A stretch of DNA of 64,000 nt from Diprion similis (Eukaryota > Arthropoda > Insecta > Hymenoptera > Diprionidae). A model generated the notes under the pieces. That model ran no database searches and had not been told where the DNA came from. It saw nothing but the letters and a program-made list of their open reading frames with translations. Position 1 is the first letter of the stretch. Each line of letters opens with the position of its first letter. Both the position numbers and the translations under genes were made by a program. The stretch covers positions 6,676,493-6,740,492 of the forward strand of contig NC_060115.1 in assembly GCF_021155765.1 (NCBI RefSeq), in the 5' to 3' direction. Shown piece after piece: positions 13,273 to 26,053 of the stretch.

Positions 13273-14364
13273 TGGCTTGCAGCTGTGACAATTGCCGTTG
13301 ATTAAACAGAGAAAGGAAAAAAAAAGATTAATTGTAAGATCTGATAAAAAAAAAAGGAAAACTATGAGTGAAACGACTCGCGAGAGATAATTGTAAGTCG
13401 AAGTTGTTTCTGCAGGAGGATCGATCGTACGCTTTGAATTAGCTGAAAAATTTACTTTGGTATTACACACGAGGTATTAAAGTGTAATATAGAGTAGAGA
13501 TAAAACAACCGACGGTCCGATAACGATTCGAGAGATGTAGAAGAGATATATACCTATCGTGTCATGAATGTATGTTTTTACATATTTCACTCGTCTTTTC
13601 TATTTTCATAAATTTATTATAATTTAAACGAAAAATGTAATTCCATTATCGTCGAATCAATCTGTTTTTTTTCTTCTTTTCTAACCCCCTCCTCTAATTT
13701 TCCGAAGCTGCTAAGAAACCTTAATCGAAATTCGGTTTAATACTTATATCGATCACATCTCGAATGTTATGCACGCGTACTTTGTACACGTTATACCGTT
13801 CAATTGCTTAATTTAATTGGCGGCTTATAAACAAGATAGAGTTAAGCGGAGTCAAATTTAATTAACTCGCAATTAGGTCCAACTAATTACACCAATTGTC
13901 TTACACTAGTAGGTATATAGGTACCATACGGATAACAATTATGCGTATAACGGGAGATGCGGGAAGAAACGGTTAAAGTATGAACGTAAAAATGGCTTCT
14001 GTAAATTTACCTCCTTATAAATCACATGCAGTGCATGCCGTAATGATTTAAACCATATACCTACCTCGCAACACCTAAAAAGCCTTATTATACATACGTA
14101 TAAACGAAAAGCCTCATTTATACTCGCTCTGTGCTGCTTGTAGGTATATACGGCTTAATATTAACCTAATCGTCTTACAATTACACCGCACCTTAGAAAA
14201 TAATTGCAGAACCTTTTTTTTCTATAAACCACGGTGTTATATTAGGTCGGCTTAAAACACCAGCTTGAATCGTCGCGAAATTGTAAACATTTATCATAAA
14301 GCCAAATTGTATACCGGCGTGATAATCGCCGGCGATGCATATCGAGGCCTAAAATAGTAGAAGG

Positions 14365-14391
14365 TACCTACCTACCTACCTACCTACCTAC
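14365..14391. repeat. (TACC)n microsatellite
   Basis: Tetranucleotide repeat TACC. The same unit occurs in short runs at many places in the window, for example 305-352, about 7800 and about 62430. Confidence 0.9.
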
Positions 14392-15180
14392 AAACCATGA
14401 GTCCTAGTCAACCCCGCAGTGTTCGTGGCATGGAAATTGTAAACTTGCAGGACTATAAAACAATAACCCACCTCGAGGGTTATTCTCTTGGACACTCCGC
14501 GTACGGAGAAACCGACCGGCCGACCGGACAATTGCCCTTTGAATTTTAATTAAAAACGGCGGAATACTGCTCGCCAAAATGGCGCGTAAGTACGTACCAT
14601 ACCCATAACACGAGCCTGCAATAGCGATTGTGCGGCAGGTCGGTTGTCGGACTCCCTTTGTTCCCCTTTTCACATTTCTCAGAGACAAAATTCGACCGCC
14701 CCCCGCGGAGCGCCCCCTTCTTCCCTCCTCGTAATCCCTACCTGAACTATCGATGCTCCACATCCCGATCACCTCGGCAATTCTGACTTTAAACCTGACC
14801 CTAACTGTACCGATGCCTACCATTTATATGATGTGTTCGAGTGCTATGTACGTATATTATTGCCGCGAGCTGCTGCATGCCCGAAATAATTTACCGTACC
14901 TCCGGGGGTCCGCTAATTCTCCTTCTGCTTTGTTGTTGTTACTTTACCCACCTTGACCCCAAAACAACTCCCATTATCCCGAGTCCATGCATGCTTGCAA
15001 CAGCTTCGATACTTGCATCTGTCAATTTCTTGCCTTGGAGGTGAAAAGCTAATGATGACCAGAGAGAGAGAGAGAGAGATAGAGAGCGCATGCCTACACG
15101 TCGTTCTTTTCTTGGGATCCTCTTATCTGGTCATTTCTGATCTACATTACCTGTAATGTATGTATACATATATATAAATT

Positions 15181-15803
15181 AGGGTGATCCTTATTTTGGA
15201 CTGGTTAGAAGTTTGACCGGGACGCACCCCAAATTTGTTTTAAACAAATAAATAGAAATTTCATGAAAAGTTTTGTCTCAAGCTTAAGCCCTCTCGCAAA
15301 GTCTGTCAAGTTTGCTGTTTAAAACACGCTCATTTTTACTCAACTTTAAGTACGTAACACGTAATATTTGATCGTGGGACCAACCATTTGAAAAAAATCT
15401 GCAAGCGTAAGAAATCATTCGGCAATGACGGCGCTATTCGATAAAAATACCAGCATCGTCGACGGAGGATTTCACGTCAATTCTCCGCTGATACGAAACT
15501 CACAAAAAATTCTAATTCTAATTGGGTTTAGCTGACGCAGAATGATCCATAGTCGACGCTGATGTTTTCATTAAACGTTAGAATCGATGCTCACTGATTT
15601 CTCACAGCAGCGGATCTTTTTTTGCAAACAATTGCTCTTGCGACGCGAAAGGTATCCCGAAAGTCTAGCAAAAACGTGTGTAGTTTAAACAGCAAATTCC
15701 AAAGCGATTGCTCGAGGGTTCAGGATTGAGACAGAGATCTGTGCTTCGAAGAATTCGATTCGATGAGTCAATATTCGAATAAGTTGAAGATAAAAACCAT
15801 CCT
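15181..15803 (+). mobile_element. Foldback (long inverted-repeat) non-autonomous transposon, copy 1
   Basis: A 0.6 kb element without coding capacity. Its outer ends are inverted: AGGGTGATCCTTATTTTG at the left and, read from the right, AGGATGGTTTTTATCTTC, each next to a TA that could be the target duplication. Inverted similarity continues inward: GTCTCAAGCTTAAGCCCTC with TTTGCTGTTTAAAACACGC on the left has counterparts reading outward near 15670-15740, and a GTCGACG motif pairs near the centre. A second copy lies in opposite orientation at 49161-49677. Together these mark a MITE or foldback element, probably of a TA-targeting superfamily. The family name is not established. Confidence 0.8.
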
Positions 15804-18049
15804 AATTACCCGCATGTCTCTTCCTATCTTTTGTCGATTGATACCGTTGCTCACGGTTTTGAATTTCACATCAATGCAGATTGCGAAAAAGTATATTGTT
15901 AATATATTATAAATATAACTTGCATTGGAAAATTTTATCCGTTGTTCTCAAAATCCGAATTCTATTTCGTCATCTCTGGATACTTTTTTTTTTACTACCT
16001 CTAACAAATTCGTGACACAAACGAAAGTCTTTATTTTACTGTATATATATGTAAAGAAAGTCGTCGCCGTCACAGCTGCACTGAGATCTTTGCAGAAATA
16101 ATTTCAGGCTGATTTCAAGAAACAGGCTATGACGGATCCATGCGGGGCAACAATTTGGGCATTTACCGCACGACCATGCCGGGTAATTTCGTTACAGTTG
16201 CCGTGTAATTGGGTTTCTAGGAATCGTTGAATGGCGTTCAGTACCCTCTATGTTAGTATCGGAGTATGTATTGTCACTCGTCGAGTCGCCTTGGAGTAAT
16301 AAAAATTTACCACCATGTCGGGTCGATTTTCAACAAATTGCAGCCGCAATCCTTTCCGATGTCTTCGTTGAATAGAGAAAAAAAAAATAAAACAAATAAA
16401 ATCGGCGAGTCGAGAATCGACTCTTCTTCGTCAAATAGTTAATAATTAAAGATTTTCCTACTTTGTAAAATTCAAGAAGAAGGAAGTAATACTATATAAA
16501 ATTACAAACAAGAGTTTGGATGTATTGATTTTTCATTTATACTCTTTTTAAAATTAGCAAAAATTTAGCTCAGATACTCACTAGATTCCACTCTGCAATG
16601 GTTCGTTTTATTTACTAACTTTCTATTCTCTGCGATTTCACGGCGACATTTTTATTTTCAACAGATAGACAAGCCGGTAGCGTTAAATGCTTACCTTTCA
16701 GTACATAATATTGCACCGATATCGATTCTGGTCAATAATTAATAACGATATTGAAGCAATTAGGTATTATTTAAAAAAAAAAATCCGTGCCATTCGATTT
16801 GCTCTACAATATCGTTTACGATGTGTTTTTTGCTCATAAAAAAATGATCGTCTCCTCGTGTTTTTTTTTTTTTTTTTTTATTCAGTTTTTTGTTTAAATC
16901 TTTTTATCGTTTTTAAACAGTGATTATTGTATACTTACTCGCATCGTATACTTTCTATCGCACGGATTAAAAATTTTCTACCAAACAGCGGACGGTGTGT
17001 GATGTCAGTCTTGACTGAGATCTATAACTGTCGGCTGCGACTTTAACATATGCGTACCTCATACATATATGTATATAATTTTTATAATTTGTCCAGCAGT
17101 CATTCGCCGATGTGAAATATGCGCATATCGTTAATTTGCCAGGAGTGAATTTCTTCTCTTCTTTTTCCATGCTATAAACTTCGGCGGCGTTCTTTTAAAT
17201 TTCGTATAGGTATGTATATACCTACGAAAAAAAGAAAATATATAATATATATATACCATTATTTTTTTCCTCTAGTATAAATTACTACTTGTACCCAGAT
17301 CGTGCGAACTGTTTATCGGCTCGTTAATTGTTGTTTTTCCTTCTTATTTTCCCTTCCTTCCTCCATCTCTCTCTCTCTCTCTTTTGGCACCAAGTCATAT
17401 ATTTTTCTATTTTATTTCTAACTTCTCTCCACGTTTCATCCTCACTTAATATTCAGCGTTTTAACACATGTACCTACCCACCTGACTGTCAGTTGACGCA
17501 ATTTTTATGTAACATAGGTATCGCGCGCGGGTTTCACGCTCTAAACTATAATTATTCATCACCTGCGCCTTCTAGTGCGATTTTTATTATTTCACCCGTT
17601 CGATATAAGTTTGAGTTTTCGGTAGTCGAGCTTCTTCTGCTCTCATTGTCAGATCTCGGAGGAAGTGCAGGATCAATGTGGGTACATCGTAGAAAAAAAA
17701 AATATAGACACACATATATATGTATAATATATATATACATATATACATACATATTATAGGATGAATAAATTGTGTCGTGAGTAAACTGAAAATTTATTGA
17801 CAGCTGTAAAAAATAACATCGGTCCATCCCGCGCCACGGGGACAATAAACTCGCGCGCGTTTCATACCCGTCCGATTTATCTCCTTCCCATCATCTAAGT
17901 ATACCCATACCTGGTCTGCATGCTTACATCATACACGCCTGTGTTACCTAACACACATCTAGGTACGCGAGCGTGCCGTAAGCACACACGGAAAGTCATG
18001 GTAATAATTTGAATTTCTTTTCGCGGCCTGTCTTTCCCACAGATCGCAT

Positions 18050-18107
18050 AGTAATAATAGTAATAATAATAATAATAGTAGTAGTAGTAGTAATAATGAT
18101 AATATTA
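18050..18107. repeat. TAA/TAG trinucleotide microsatellite
   Basis: Imperfect trinucleotide run of about 58 bases. Confidence 0.85.
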
Positions 18108-19020
18108 ATGTTCGCCGCGCGTGTGACCCGTAGTTTGTTAAAATCCGCCGCGGAATGTCCGGTATACATATATACGTATATAAATGCCACTCGCTACCGT
18201 AATTATCCTCTCTTGAAGGGCCGACTGTCACTATGATTCGGAATTTCTAATGTCGTTGCGGCTTCTTCTCGATGTTGCAGTCTTATGGGTCGATTGTAAA
18301 TTCGAACAATATCCGGCGAGTGGCGTTCGAATGAAAAAAAAATTATCACCTCAGCGGAGTGGATCGGATTTTTACCATATATATATATAAAAATTGTTGA
18401 GGTTTTGGGAAAGCTAATTGAACCGCAATTTTGTCTCTGTCGAAAGAGGCGATTTTTGACGATGAATGAAAATAGGAACTGTAAAAAAGCGTGTCTTGTA
18501 ACATTTAGAGATAGGAATTTTAAGATTAGCTATGATATACGATTTTTAATCAACGATTAATCCTTGGAACTTTTTCTCTTTTTTCCGTTGCGTTTTTTTT
18601 TACGAACTCGAATAAAAATTCCCGCGCTCGCGACCGGATGTACCTGCGCGATTTTCTCATCGACCTTGCGGAATCCTGCGGCTGAATCGTTATCTCGATT
18701 TTTCTCACTAATGCAGGAATCAAGAGAGGCCGCGGCGTCTTAAAATTTCGAATAAAGATTGAGCCTCGTAGATGTGGTTTAATGCCGGACACGTGGATGT
18801 GTGATAATCCATTCAGGCATGCATGACTGTATTTAACATATCTCTGAACCACACTCGGCCACGCTGGCGTGGCTTCGACTCCGCGGCCATTAATTGGCGG
18901 ACATCTTCGTTGCCGTTAAAGCGCTGCTTTAATGATCAGACTGTAAAGATGTTTTCTATTTCTATTTCCTTTTATTCCTCTGCACCGTGGTATCTCGCTT
19001 CCCTCTGTGTTTGTGTTTTT

Positions 19021-19080
19021 CTTCTCCTCCTCCTCCTCCTCCTCCTCCTCCTCCTCCTTCTCCTTTCTCCTCTCTCTCTT
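19021..19080. repeat. CTC/TCC pyrimidine microsatellite
   Basis: Pyrimidine-only tract dominated by CTC units. It gives spurious Leu, Pro or Ser runs in all three plus-strand frames. Confidence 0.85.
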
Positions 19081-22000
19081 TTCTATCCTTCTTTTTCATT
19101 TTACGACACGGCCATAAACTCTCGAGAGTCTCCGCGAGGCGGGCCGAGGTTTATCCTTCTCGATGCTGCACATAAGCCACACATCGAAATTGTATTATCT
19201 GATTGTGAGACCATCTCGTGTCCCGCTCTCGCACGATGCAGCCTGACATTCAAAAGCGCATATATCCTGCACATCTATATATACCTACATATAATATATA
19301 CCTATTTGCACACATGCGTATGTAGGTGTGTACAGAACACCTGTAACCTTAATTCACCAGGAATTAATATCCTCGTGACTGTGGGTTCCAGAAAATCGCA
19401 TCTTGTTGTACGTTCGCTCGAACAGCTTGACGCTAATTAATTAACCCGAGTCTCCAGCGTCGACTTGTGTTATAGATTTGCATCGGATGTAATAATTAAT
19501 TCAGTCTCGAATGCAGTATATAATATCGTGCTTTCAACTTTAAAATTCAATCTTATGATATTCTCGATTTATATACACGCAGAGGCAATTAATTTTATTA
19601 GCAACGAAGCCGCTTATCAACAATCCTCGGTATAATTATTCCCCTTAAATCTTATTCTGTCACCTCGCAGTCAAAGTGCAGATTTAATTGCTTGCACTCT
19701 TCGTTTTTATACACGCTCTTTCTGGATCGCGTTTCGAAAATGCAGCCTAAGAGAGAGTTTTGGTGCATATGGCGTGCATGGCCAAAGGCGAAAGCATAGT
19801 TATACGGCACCTCGGAGTGGCGAGATCGAGAGAAGGGCTTCAGCTTTTGGCTCGAGGTTACAACACCGTTGGGCACTGCTCAACAGCTCACAGCGGAGCT
19901 TGCAAGTCGTCATAACTTTACATAAAATTAGTGGCTAAAAGCCATTCGCCGCTGGAACTCTCGAGGTTCGCGTGAAACTGTTCAACTATAACCATCCGGG
20001 AATGGCGAACTCTGCGGGAAGAGACGCGGCCGCGTAATGGACCGCTGATATAATTTCCAGAAATTATCATTAGCTGAGGCGTGAAATTAACCGCTATCGC
20101 TAACTAACTGCGCACAATTTCTCAACGCAGTCCTCGGAGCTGTTTATATAATTATATATCACGTTATACAAGTACTCGTCGTACCTACCTTTGCGTTTGT
20201 ACACTGAGAGAAAAAAGTCATTGAACCAATTGAATGTGTGCTCACGTGGGGCGAAATAAATATTTATCTGTCTCAATTCAAAATTTATCGGTCTAACGAA
20301 ATGTTCGGTTGATTCAAGTCAATTTTGATGGACCGTGAAAAGGATTTTGCTGAATTAAGTATATAAGTATATATCGCGTTCGCCGCATTTTGTTGAATCA
20401 AACGAATATCATTTGACTCAAATAATCGTTTTCCTACAACTCTACTACTAGAAATTTCTAATCCATAGTACTAGAGTGTGAAAACACCATGAGAATCTCA
20501 CCTTGATATAGAGTCGACTGAACGTTAGATTTCTCGTCTGAGTTTCTTTCAGCTCGTTCGCTCGCGTTTCCCACGACGAGCGTGGTGAAACTTGCGATAA
20601 GAAAGTTTCGTTCCTCTCGAATCTCGATACCGACTTCTCAGGAACGAAATCAGGCGATCGTGTAACGGTCATGGGAATATCTGCGGACTCTTTCGGTTCA
20701 GGGTCTGTGGAATCGATTGAAAGGAAAAAGACGTAAAAAAAAAATCAGATTTTCACCGGCTGGTTATGAAAAATCCGTCGACGTTCCGCTGACGCAGCTT
20801 CCCTTTGCCTGTTATATACAACCTTTCCAAAAAACGTAAGGTACCTACGCGAGATCCTTTCGTCGTAAGACGCATCTCGTGCGGCTTTTCTACATACCAA
20901 AGTAGAATTATCAGAGCAGGTAAAACGAGCCGGAGATAAGAAGAATTTCTGTAACTAAACGAGGCGGTCGTGCTTCGCAGTCGCGTTGCGGAGATTTTTT
21001 TCTCGAGATAAAATTCTATTCTTCGTTTGCGTTGTTACACCCGCCCAAGCAAGCAGTTCCATATGACTTATTGCCTGCGGGAATAACGCTTGTAACTACA
21101 CGCGTATAACCAAAACCATCAGCAACCTGCATGGCGCCTCGGACAAACCACCGAACTAAAATTTACACGCGTTTAGCTTTACGACGCGTTACTTGTACCA
21201 TCATATCCGTCGAGCAACCAGCTATGGACGTATATTAGCGCGTATTTATAGGCGAGCATAAAATGTCGGTGACGTATGAAAGAATCGTAAACACATTGTG
21301 TGCATAACGTCCCTCAAATTTTTCTATCATTAAACTACTTATTCTTCACTTCAGACCTGATGATCGATTTTTAACTCCCATGCACTCTGCCACGCATCGA
21401 TCCCATACGGATAAAAATTTTCCTGCTCCGTCTTATTCGTTCCTGTAATTCTCCCCCCATTCTTAACCGCACCTGCTTTATGTGGAACTCGTTACGGAAG
21501 AGATAGACCCAAAGATATGTACACCGTTGCATAATGCAGCTGCAACGTTTATGCTCGTCATTGTGGCGTAGACAGAAAGCCTAAGGTATTATTCTTATGT
21601 ATAATGCTTGCGCGGTAAGGGAGACGTTATACGTCATTGTGAGCGACGACCATTGCGGCACTTACTTTCAACCATTACCGGCCGCACATCGCCGTCCTAC
21701 CGAAAGTCATTATCTTCCTCTTTTGGGCGAGTTTGACAGCTCCGTACCAGTCAATTGTCGCCAAGGCAAGGCCGTTTTCTTCCCTTCAATGACAAACTCC
21801 AGTCTCTTCACTTCCATGGTGAATCGCCTTGCGCCGTTAGTCACGGCGGTTGCCTCTCTGTCACAACAATCATTAAATATGACGCAAAGTGATTTACAAG
21901 TCAGGTCCGAGACCAGCCTGCACGGTAAAACGCCCGGCGCCGTTTTTATTTCACATAAACTCGGCGACTCGACACCTCGTTCATCAGATAACATAATCAA

Positions 22001-22280
22001 TGTTCGGCATCGCGCTGTCCGCTGTTAAAAAATCTACCTTTTCCCTATTATCCTACTCTATTCCTGATTTAACAAAATTTAACAGTAGAATGACCAATTA
22101 ATTGAGCTCAACAATTTCACGCGGATAGTCGGTGGTTGCGCAAAAATGTAATTCAATTAACTTATTTTATTCTCCTTTGAAAGTTTATGCTTTTTGAAAC
22201 GGTCTTCCAATATCCGTCAACCGAGTTTTAGTCTATTATAATTATTATCTGTTGAATCCTGTAGAAAAAAATAACGATGC

Positions 22281-22391
22281 CAACGACGCTTCGCCGGCAT
22301 ATAGGCAACCGATGTCACATCTTACTCGCGATAAGTATATCAGATGTAACGATAATTGCCTATCGGCAGGCGAAGCGTCGTTCGCGTCGTT
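22281..22391. mobile_element. Short hairpin element (MITE-like)
   Basis: A 111 bp near-palindrome. CAACGACGCTTCGCCGGCAT then ATAGGCAACCGATGTCACATCT on the left is mirrored on the right by AGATGTAACGAT, ATTGCCTATCGGCAGGCGAA and GCGTCG..CGTCGTTG, with a few mismatches and a short insertion in the right arm. The loop is about 17 bases. The high GC of the arms in AT-rich surroundings argues for a small inserted element; a structured RNA gene is an alternative. Confidence 0.6.
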
Positions 22392-22639
22392 GACCTAATG
22401 TGTAAACTTTATTATTACCTGTAAACTTAACATCGCCGAATATATGATGATTATCATATAATTTCGACGTGATCGATGAGAATACAATTAGCAAAGAGAG
22501 AGACTGAACGAATGTTTGATCCAAAATGGCGGGCCCTCAGTGAGAATCAACCGGCATATTGGGTCTACAGAGCAACGCGATAGGAAGAATACAGGCGTTG
22601 GTGTTTAATTTAATTGTGCCATTTAGGGTGTAGAATATG

Positions 22640-23950
22640 TTAACGGTTTTTTCGATTTATTTGTTTGTCCGGGGCCCCCTTATCCGATCCCGTTTGTTCA
22701 ATTTTCGAAGTGGCCCGCGTCTTCGGACCTCAGAGATTAGGTCAGGAAGGGTCTGGTGTGGCGTTTGGGACTTTACAACGTTCCGAGTCGTAGAATCGGA
22801 GTCTTTTCAATTCGTTCTTAAACAATGTTAATTTTACTGCCGCATGGTCTTTATAATCTTTGTCGGTATGGGTATTATGGCTCGTCTTGTAAGCGCGTTA
22901 TGCTCCAGGGATACAAGGTATGCCTCGGAGGCACCGTTCCACCGTTCCACCCTGCATAGCAGGTAAGGGCCTGCCTTCCCGTGAACCTTTATGGCGGCGA
23001 GGACAGGCCCTCGCAACTAGCTTAGCTTGCAGTAAAAAATTGACCCACACACGCGTCCATATCCTCGTTCGTGTCCGGGCCCAGCTCTTCTTATACCTCG
23101 TTCCGAGCCGAGGGGGTCCTTCTTCCTTGGCTCTGGCTCTCGGCGAGCTGCAGCGAGGACATCCCCCATTTTATAACACCGCACTTAGGGGTATTAGCCG
23201 AAGAAACGAGCAACTAAATACACTTTATTTCGCTACAAAGATACGGAAACCTTTCCGATAATCCGTGACGCTTTGACCAAAGGTAGCTGCTGGACGCTCA
23301 GTGTCCGGACTTGGCGCAATATAACGCAGTCTAGGTACCCACCATCTCGTACAGAGAGACACGGTATTCTCTACTGGTATATTACCGACCATAATTCCGG
23401 CTGGCTTCAAAAAATTTCCATCCATACCAGCCTGATCTGCTTCTACGTCCGAAGACCTTTTTTGGATTCAAAACCGCGGACTCGTAGCATCTTCGGAGCG
23501 CACTTGTCACGCAGTGGATATCGCTCCGGGAATTCGTCTTCCAACTTTTTCGCCCTCTTCTTGGGCAGGAAGAAACCTTGATTCCACCCTGCGTAGATGT
23601 TGGTAGTGTACCCACCTGTTCGGGGATCGTTCGAGGGGGCTTCTCTCCTTATTGGAGACTTTTTAACCTCGGCTCCGCCTCGCGGCTTTCAGCTGTACAG
23701 TCCTTTGTGTCAGGATCCAGAGCTCCGGCCACCCGTCGGGATGCTGCACGCTCTATTATGCCAATACCCAAACACCGGCGTTCGGGTTCGTTATAAGTTA
23801 CAACTTGAGAGAGGAACTGCAGCTTCGGGGCTTAGGGGCTGTGCCAAGTTAGGCGTTTCCGACTCGACGTCGGTCGACCAACCGGTCCAACAACTCTGCA
23901 GTCGCTGCTGCTGCGCGATGGAGAATTCGAGGCGGATCTGTAAGCTTTGA
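22640..23950. other. GC-rich block without an identifiable gene
   Basis: About 1.3 kb that is clearly richer in GC than both flanks, with sharp edges, between an AT-rich stretch and the Ig-domain remnant. Both strands contain several overlapping open frames of 60-117 codons, none with a domain I recognise. The change in composition would fit a decayed retroelement, a transferred segment or a CpG-rich regulatory block. I cannot choose among these. Confidence 0.35.
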
Positions 23951-24534
23951 CTCTTTGTAGTTTGTTTAAAGATTTCTTTTTCAAAACTAACTTTGAATAC
24001 TAATTTCACATTTCTTCGTGTAACGGAACGTACTTTTTTATCGTTGTGTAAGTCAGTGCAAACTGACAAACGAATCGAATGAATGTAAAATTTTTAATTC
24101 ATCTCTTTCGTAATTCATGCAACAAGGGGTTAATACTCATTCACTGCCGTAGCTTTTTTTTCTTTTTAAATGTTTATTCGAGAGGAATGAGGCTGTAGAA
24201 ATTTTTATGCAATTATCAGAAATAACTAAAACGTATTATACAGAAAAATTTAATTATATCGGCTATTTGACTTATAGTATATATTCCTTCACATGAAGGA
24301 ATTTGGTCATGAGCATAAAATTACAAAAAATAAATTCGTGAACTTACGTAATAAAAAGAATCTTAAAACTACACAAATTAGAATCCATTTCAAAAGTTCA
24401 CGTTCCACCGTTTATCTGCAAGTTGAATCGGTTATTCGTTTATGGTTTTCAAGTTTCACACGTTTGCCCACAGATTTGGCAGTAATTCAACATGTCAATC
24501 CGAACGATTTCCTTTTGTGATATGATATGTTGCT

Positions 24535-25763
24535 TTAAAACAAATCCCGACCTTCAGAAGATGATCCAGTAATCTTCGTTGTAGTCTCAACTTTCCTAGT
24601 TGTGACACCTTTTTGCCAGGAAGTCAAGACCTCGCCAGCGTGGGTCCAAACAGTCACATATTTCTCTGTCGTTCCGATGGAATTCTCAGCTCGGCACGAG
24701 TAACGTCCACTTTCATGATCCAGAAAGAATCGTTTTCGAAGGTGCGAATTATCCAGTGAAATCCTGTACCGGTAACCGTTGGCGAGTGGCTGGCCGTCCT
24801 GAGGATGTGATTCAAAGGATTGTCAGGTGTCTCACAATGCAGGACGAAATATCGTGCGGATTACTTTATAAGGCAAGCTCGATAGCAGCAGGATTAAAGT
24901 ACATGAGCGAATTCAGGATACGCCTAATTGTGACGGGTTACCTTCAACCAAGTTAGTTTTGGTTCTGGCATTCCTTCGGCGATACACGTTAGCTCCAGAC
25001 TGGCCGTTTCGTCATTCGTCGAGTCAGTCATTCTCAGTGAATTGATGACATTCATTTCTTTGATTATTGGTCTTCCTGAAATATTTTTTCCACCGTATTC
25101 ACGCCATCGCGTTAATCAAAAACATGAAATGGGCAATCAAATGCCGCGGAAGTTAAGAAATATAGATAAGAATTGCGGCTCTTTATGCACGTGATAATTC
25201 GATATTATCAGACGCAGCATATCACGAGTTCGAGAAAAAGCATAATATTCGTATATTTCGAACGATTCGTTATGAAAATCTGAACCGTCAATAATTGTTT
25301 ATGACTTGAGTAACATCGTTGATAAAACTCACCGAAACGGAAGATGGAGCTTTCCATTTCAGAGTAAATAAATCAGATTTTCTCATAACTATCGAGCACG
25401 TCAAAGTCTGATTTTTACCCCAGACAACGTGACGCAACGCAGCTCCGTCGATTATCGGCTTTGGCAGAATTTTCGGCACTTCGTGTGGAAAGGAGAAAAA
25501 ACAAATCATCAATGATTTCGAACCGAACTTGACCGAAGAAATAGCGTGACGCACACTTGTAGAGGGAATGGACTCAAAGAATGAAAGTCACTTGGGAAAT
25601 TCATTAAGAATACACAATCGAGTGGATTATAAGCTCGAAAATGCATAAGCACAAACTCACCTGTCACGGTTAAAATATACGACGCCTCACTGTCCGAGTT
25701 TTCGCTGCCAACTATTTTACACTCTAACATTTCGTCTAACAGTGCAAGTGACAAATTTTTCAA
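24535..25763 (-). pseudogene. Remnant of an immunoglobulin-domain receptor-like gene
   Basis: Four exon-like pieces on the minus strand. A (to 25661) carries the end of an Ig domain (..LECKIVGSENSDSEASYILTV). B (25478-25333) carries the front half of the next domain, with Cys at TLTCSI and KWKAP. C (25075-24942) has LELTCIAEGMPEPKLTWLK. D (24798-24535) follows C in frame across a 143 bp intron with SGRYSCRAENSIGTTEKYVTV, then a Ser/Thr-rich tail and a stop. A-B and C-D join in phase, but B ends in phase 0 and C needs phase 1, and no exon completing the B domain is visible in 25076-25332. No signal peptide, membrane segment or kinase is seen. The W-x-x-P-like spacing in B recalls PDGF/VEGF receptors (Pvr) in insects, but other Ig receptors remain possible. 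I read it as a truncated copy. A secreted Ig protein with an exon lost by assembly error is the alternative. Confidence 0.6.
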
Positions 25764-25952
25764 GATGAATCCAATTTTTGATCCAATTCTTTCGATATAG
25801 AAGGAGTTTGTCCTTTACAAATTATCTGAGAATCGTGTCATTTTTACGCGGATAAATTGTTAATTTGATATCTGTAAAGCTGACTGAATGAACCTGAATG
25901 GGAAAGGACTAGATATTCCTGAAGCGCAGTAGAGACATCGTTAGAAAAATGT

Positions 25953-25958
25953 TTTATT
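25953..25958 (-). terminator. Polyadenylation signal of LRR gene 1
   Basis: AATAAA on the minus strand, about 95 bp past the stop codon of the LRR gene at 26054-27085. Confidence 0.5.
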
Positions 25959-26053
25959 CAAAGGTCTTATAAGGTAAATTACATTGTAGTTAATAGACCA
26001 AAATTTCTTTCTACTTCTAGCAGCTAAATTTTCGTATGGAAAGTAGCATAAAA

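Larger units (their letters stand above)
7801..22260. other. Gene-poor region upstream of caudal
   Basis: About 14 kb in which I find no gene I can support. Open frames are short, low-complexity or overlap on both strands. Simple repeats: (GGCA)n at 9378-9407, T run at 9806-9829, (AT)n at 11392-11417, TACC repeats at 14365-14391, (AG)n at about 15060-15086, TAA/TAG repeats at 18050-18107 and CTC repeats at about 19021-19080. One foldback element (15181-15803) and scattered ACACTGAGAGAAAAA-like sequences (about 20202) are present. The position next to a developmental regulator suggests enhancers, which is inference only. Confidence 0.5.

Noticed and set aside
9378-14391. CRISPR-like regular repeats
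   Set aside because: These are simple tetranucleotide microsatellites without spacers, in a eukaryotic genome.
18823-19440. 205-codon plus-strand frame
   Set aside because: Its length comes from the CTC/TCC repeat, which is open in all three frames.
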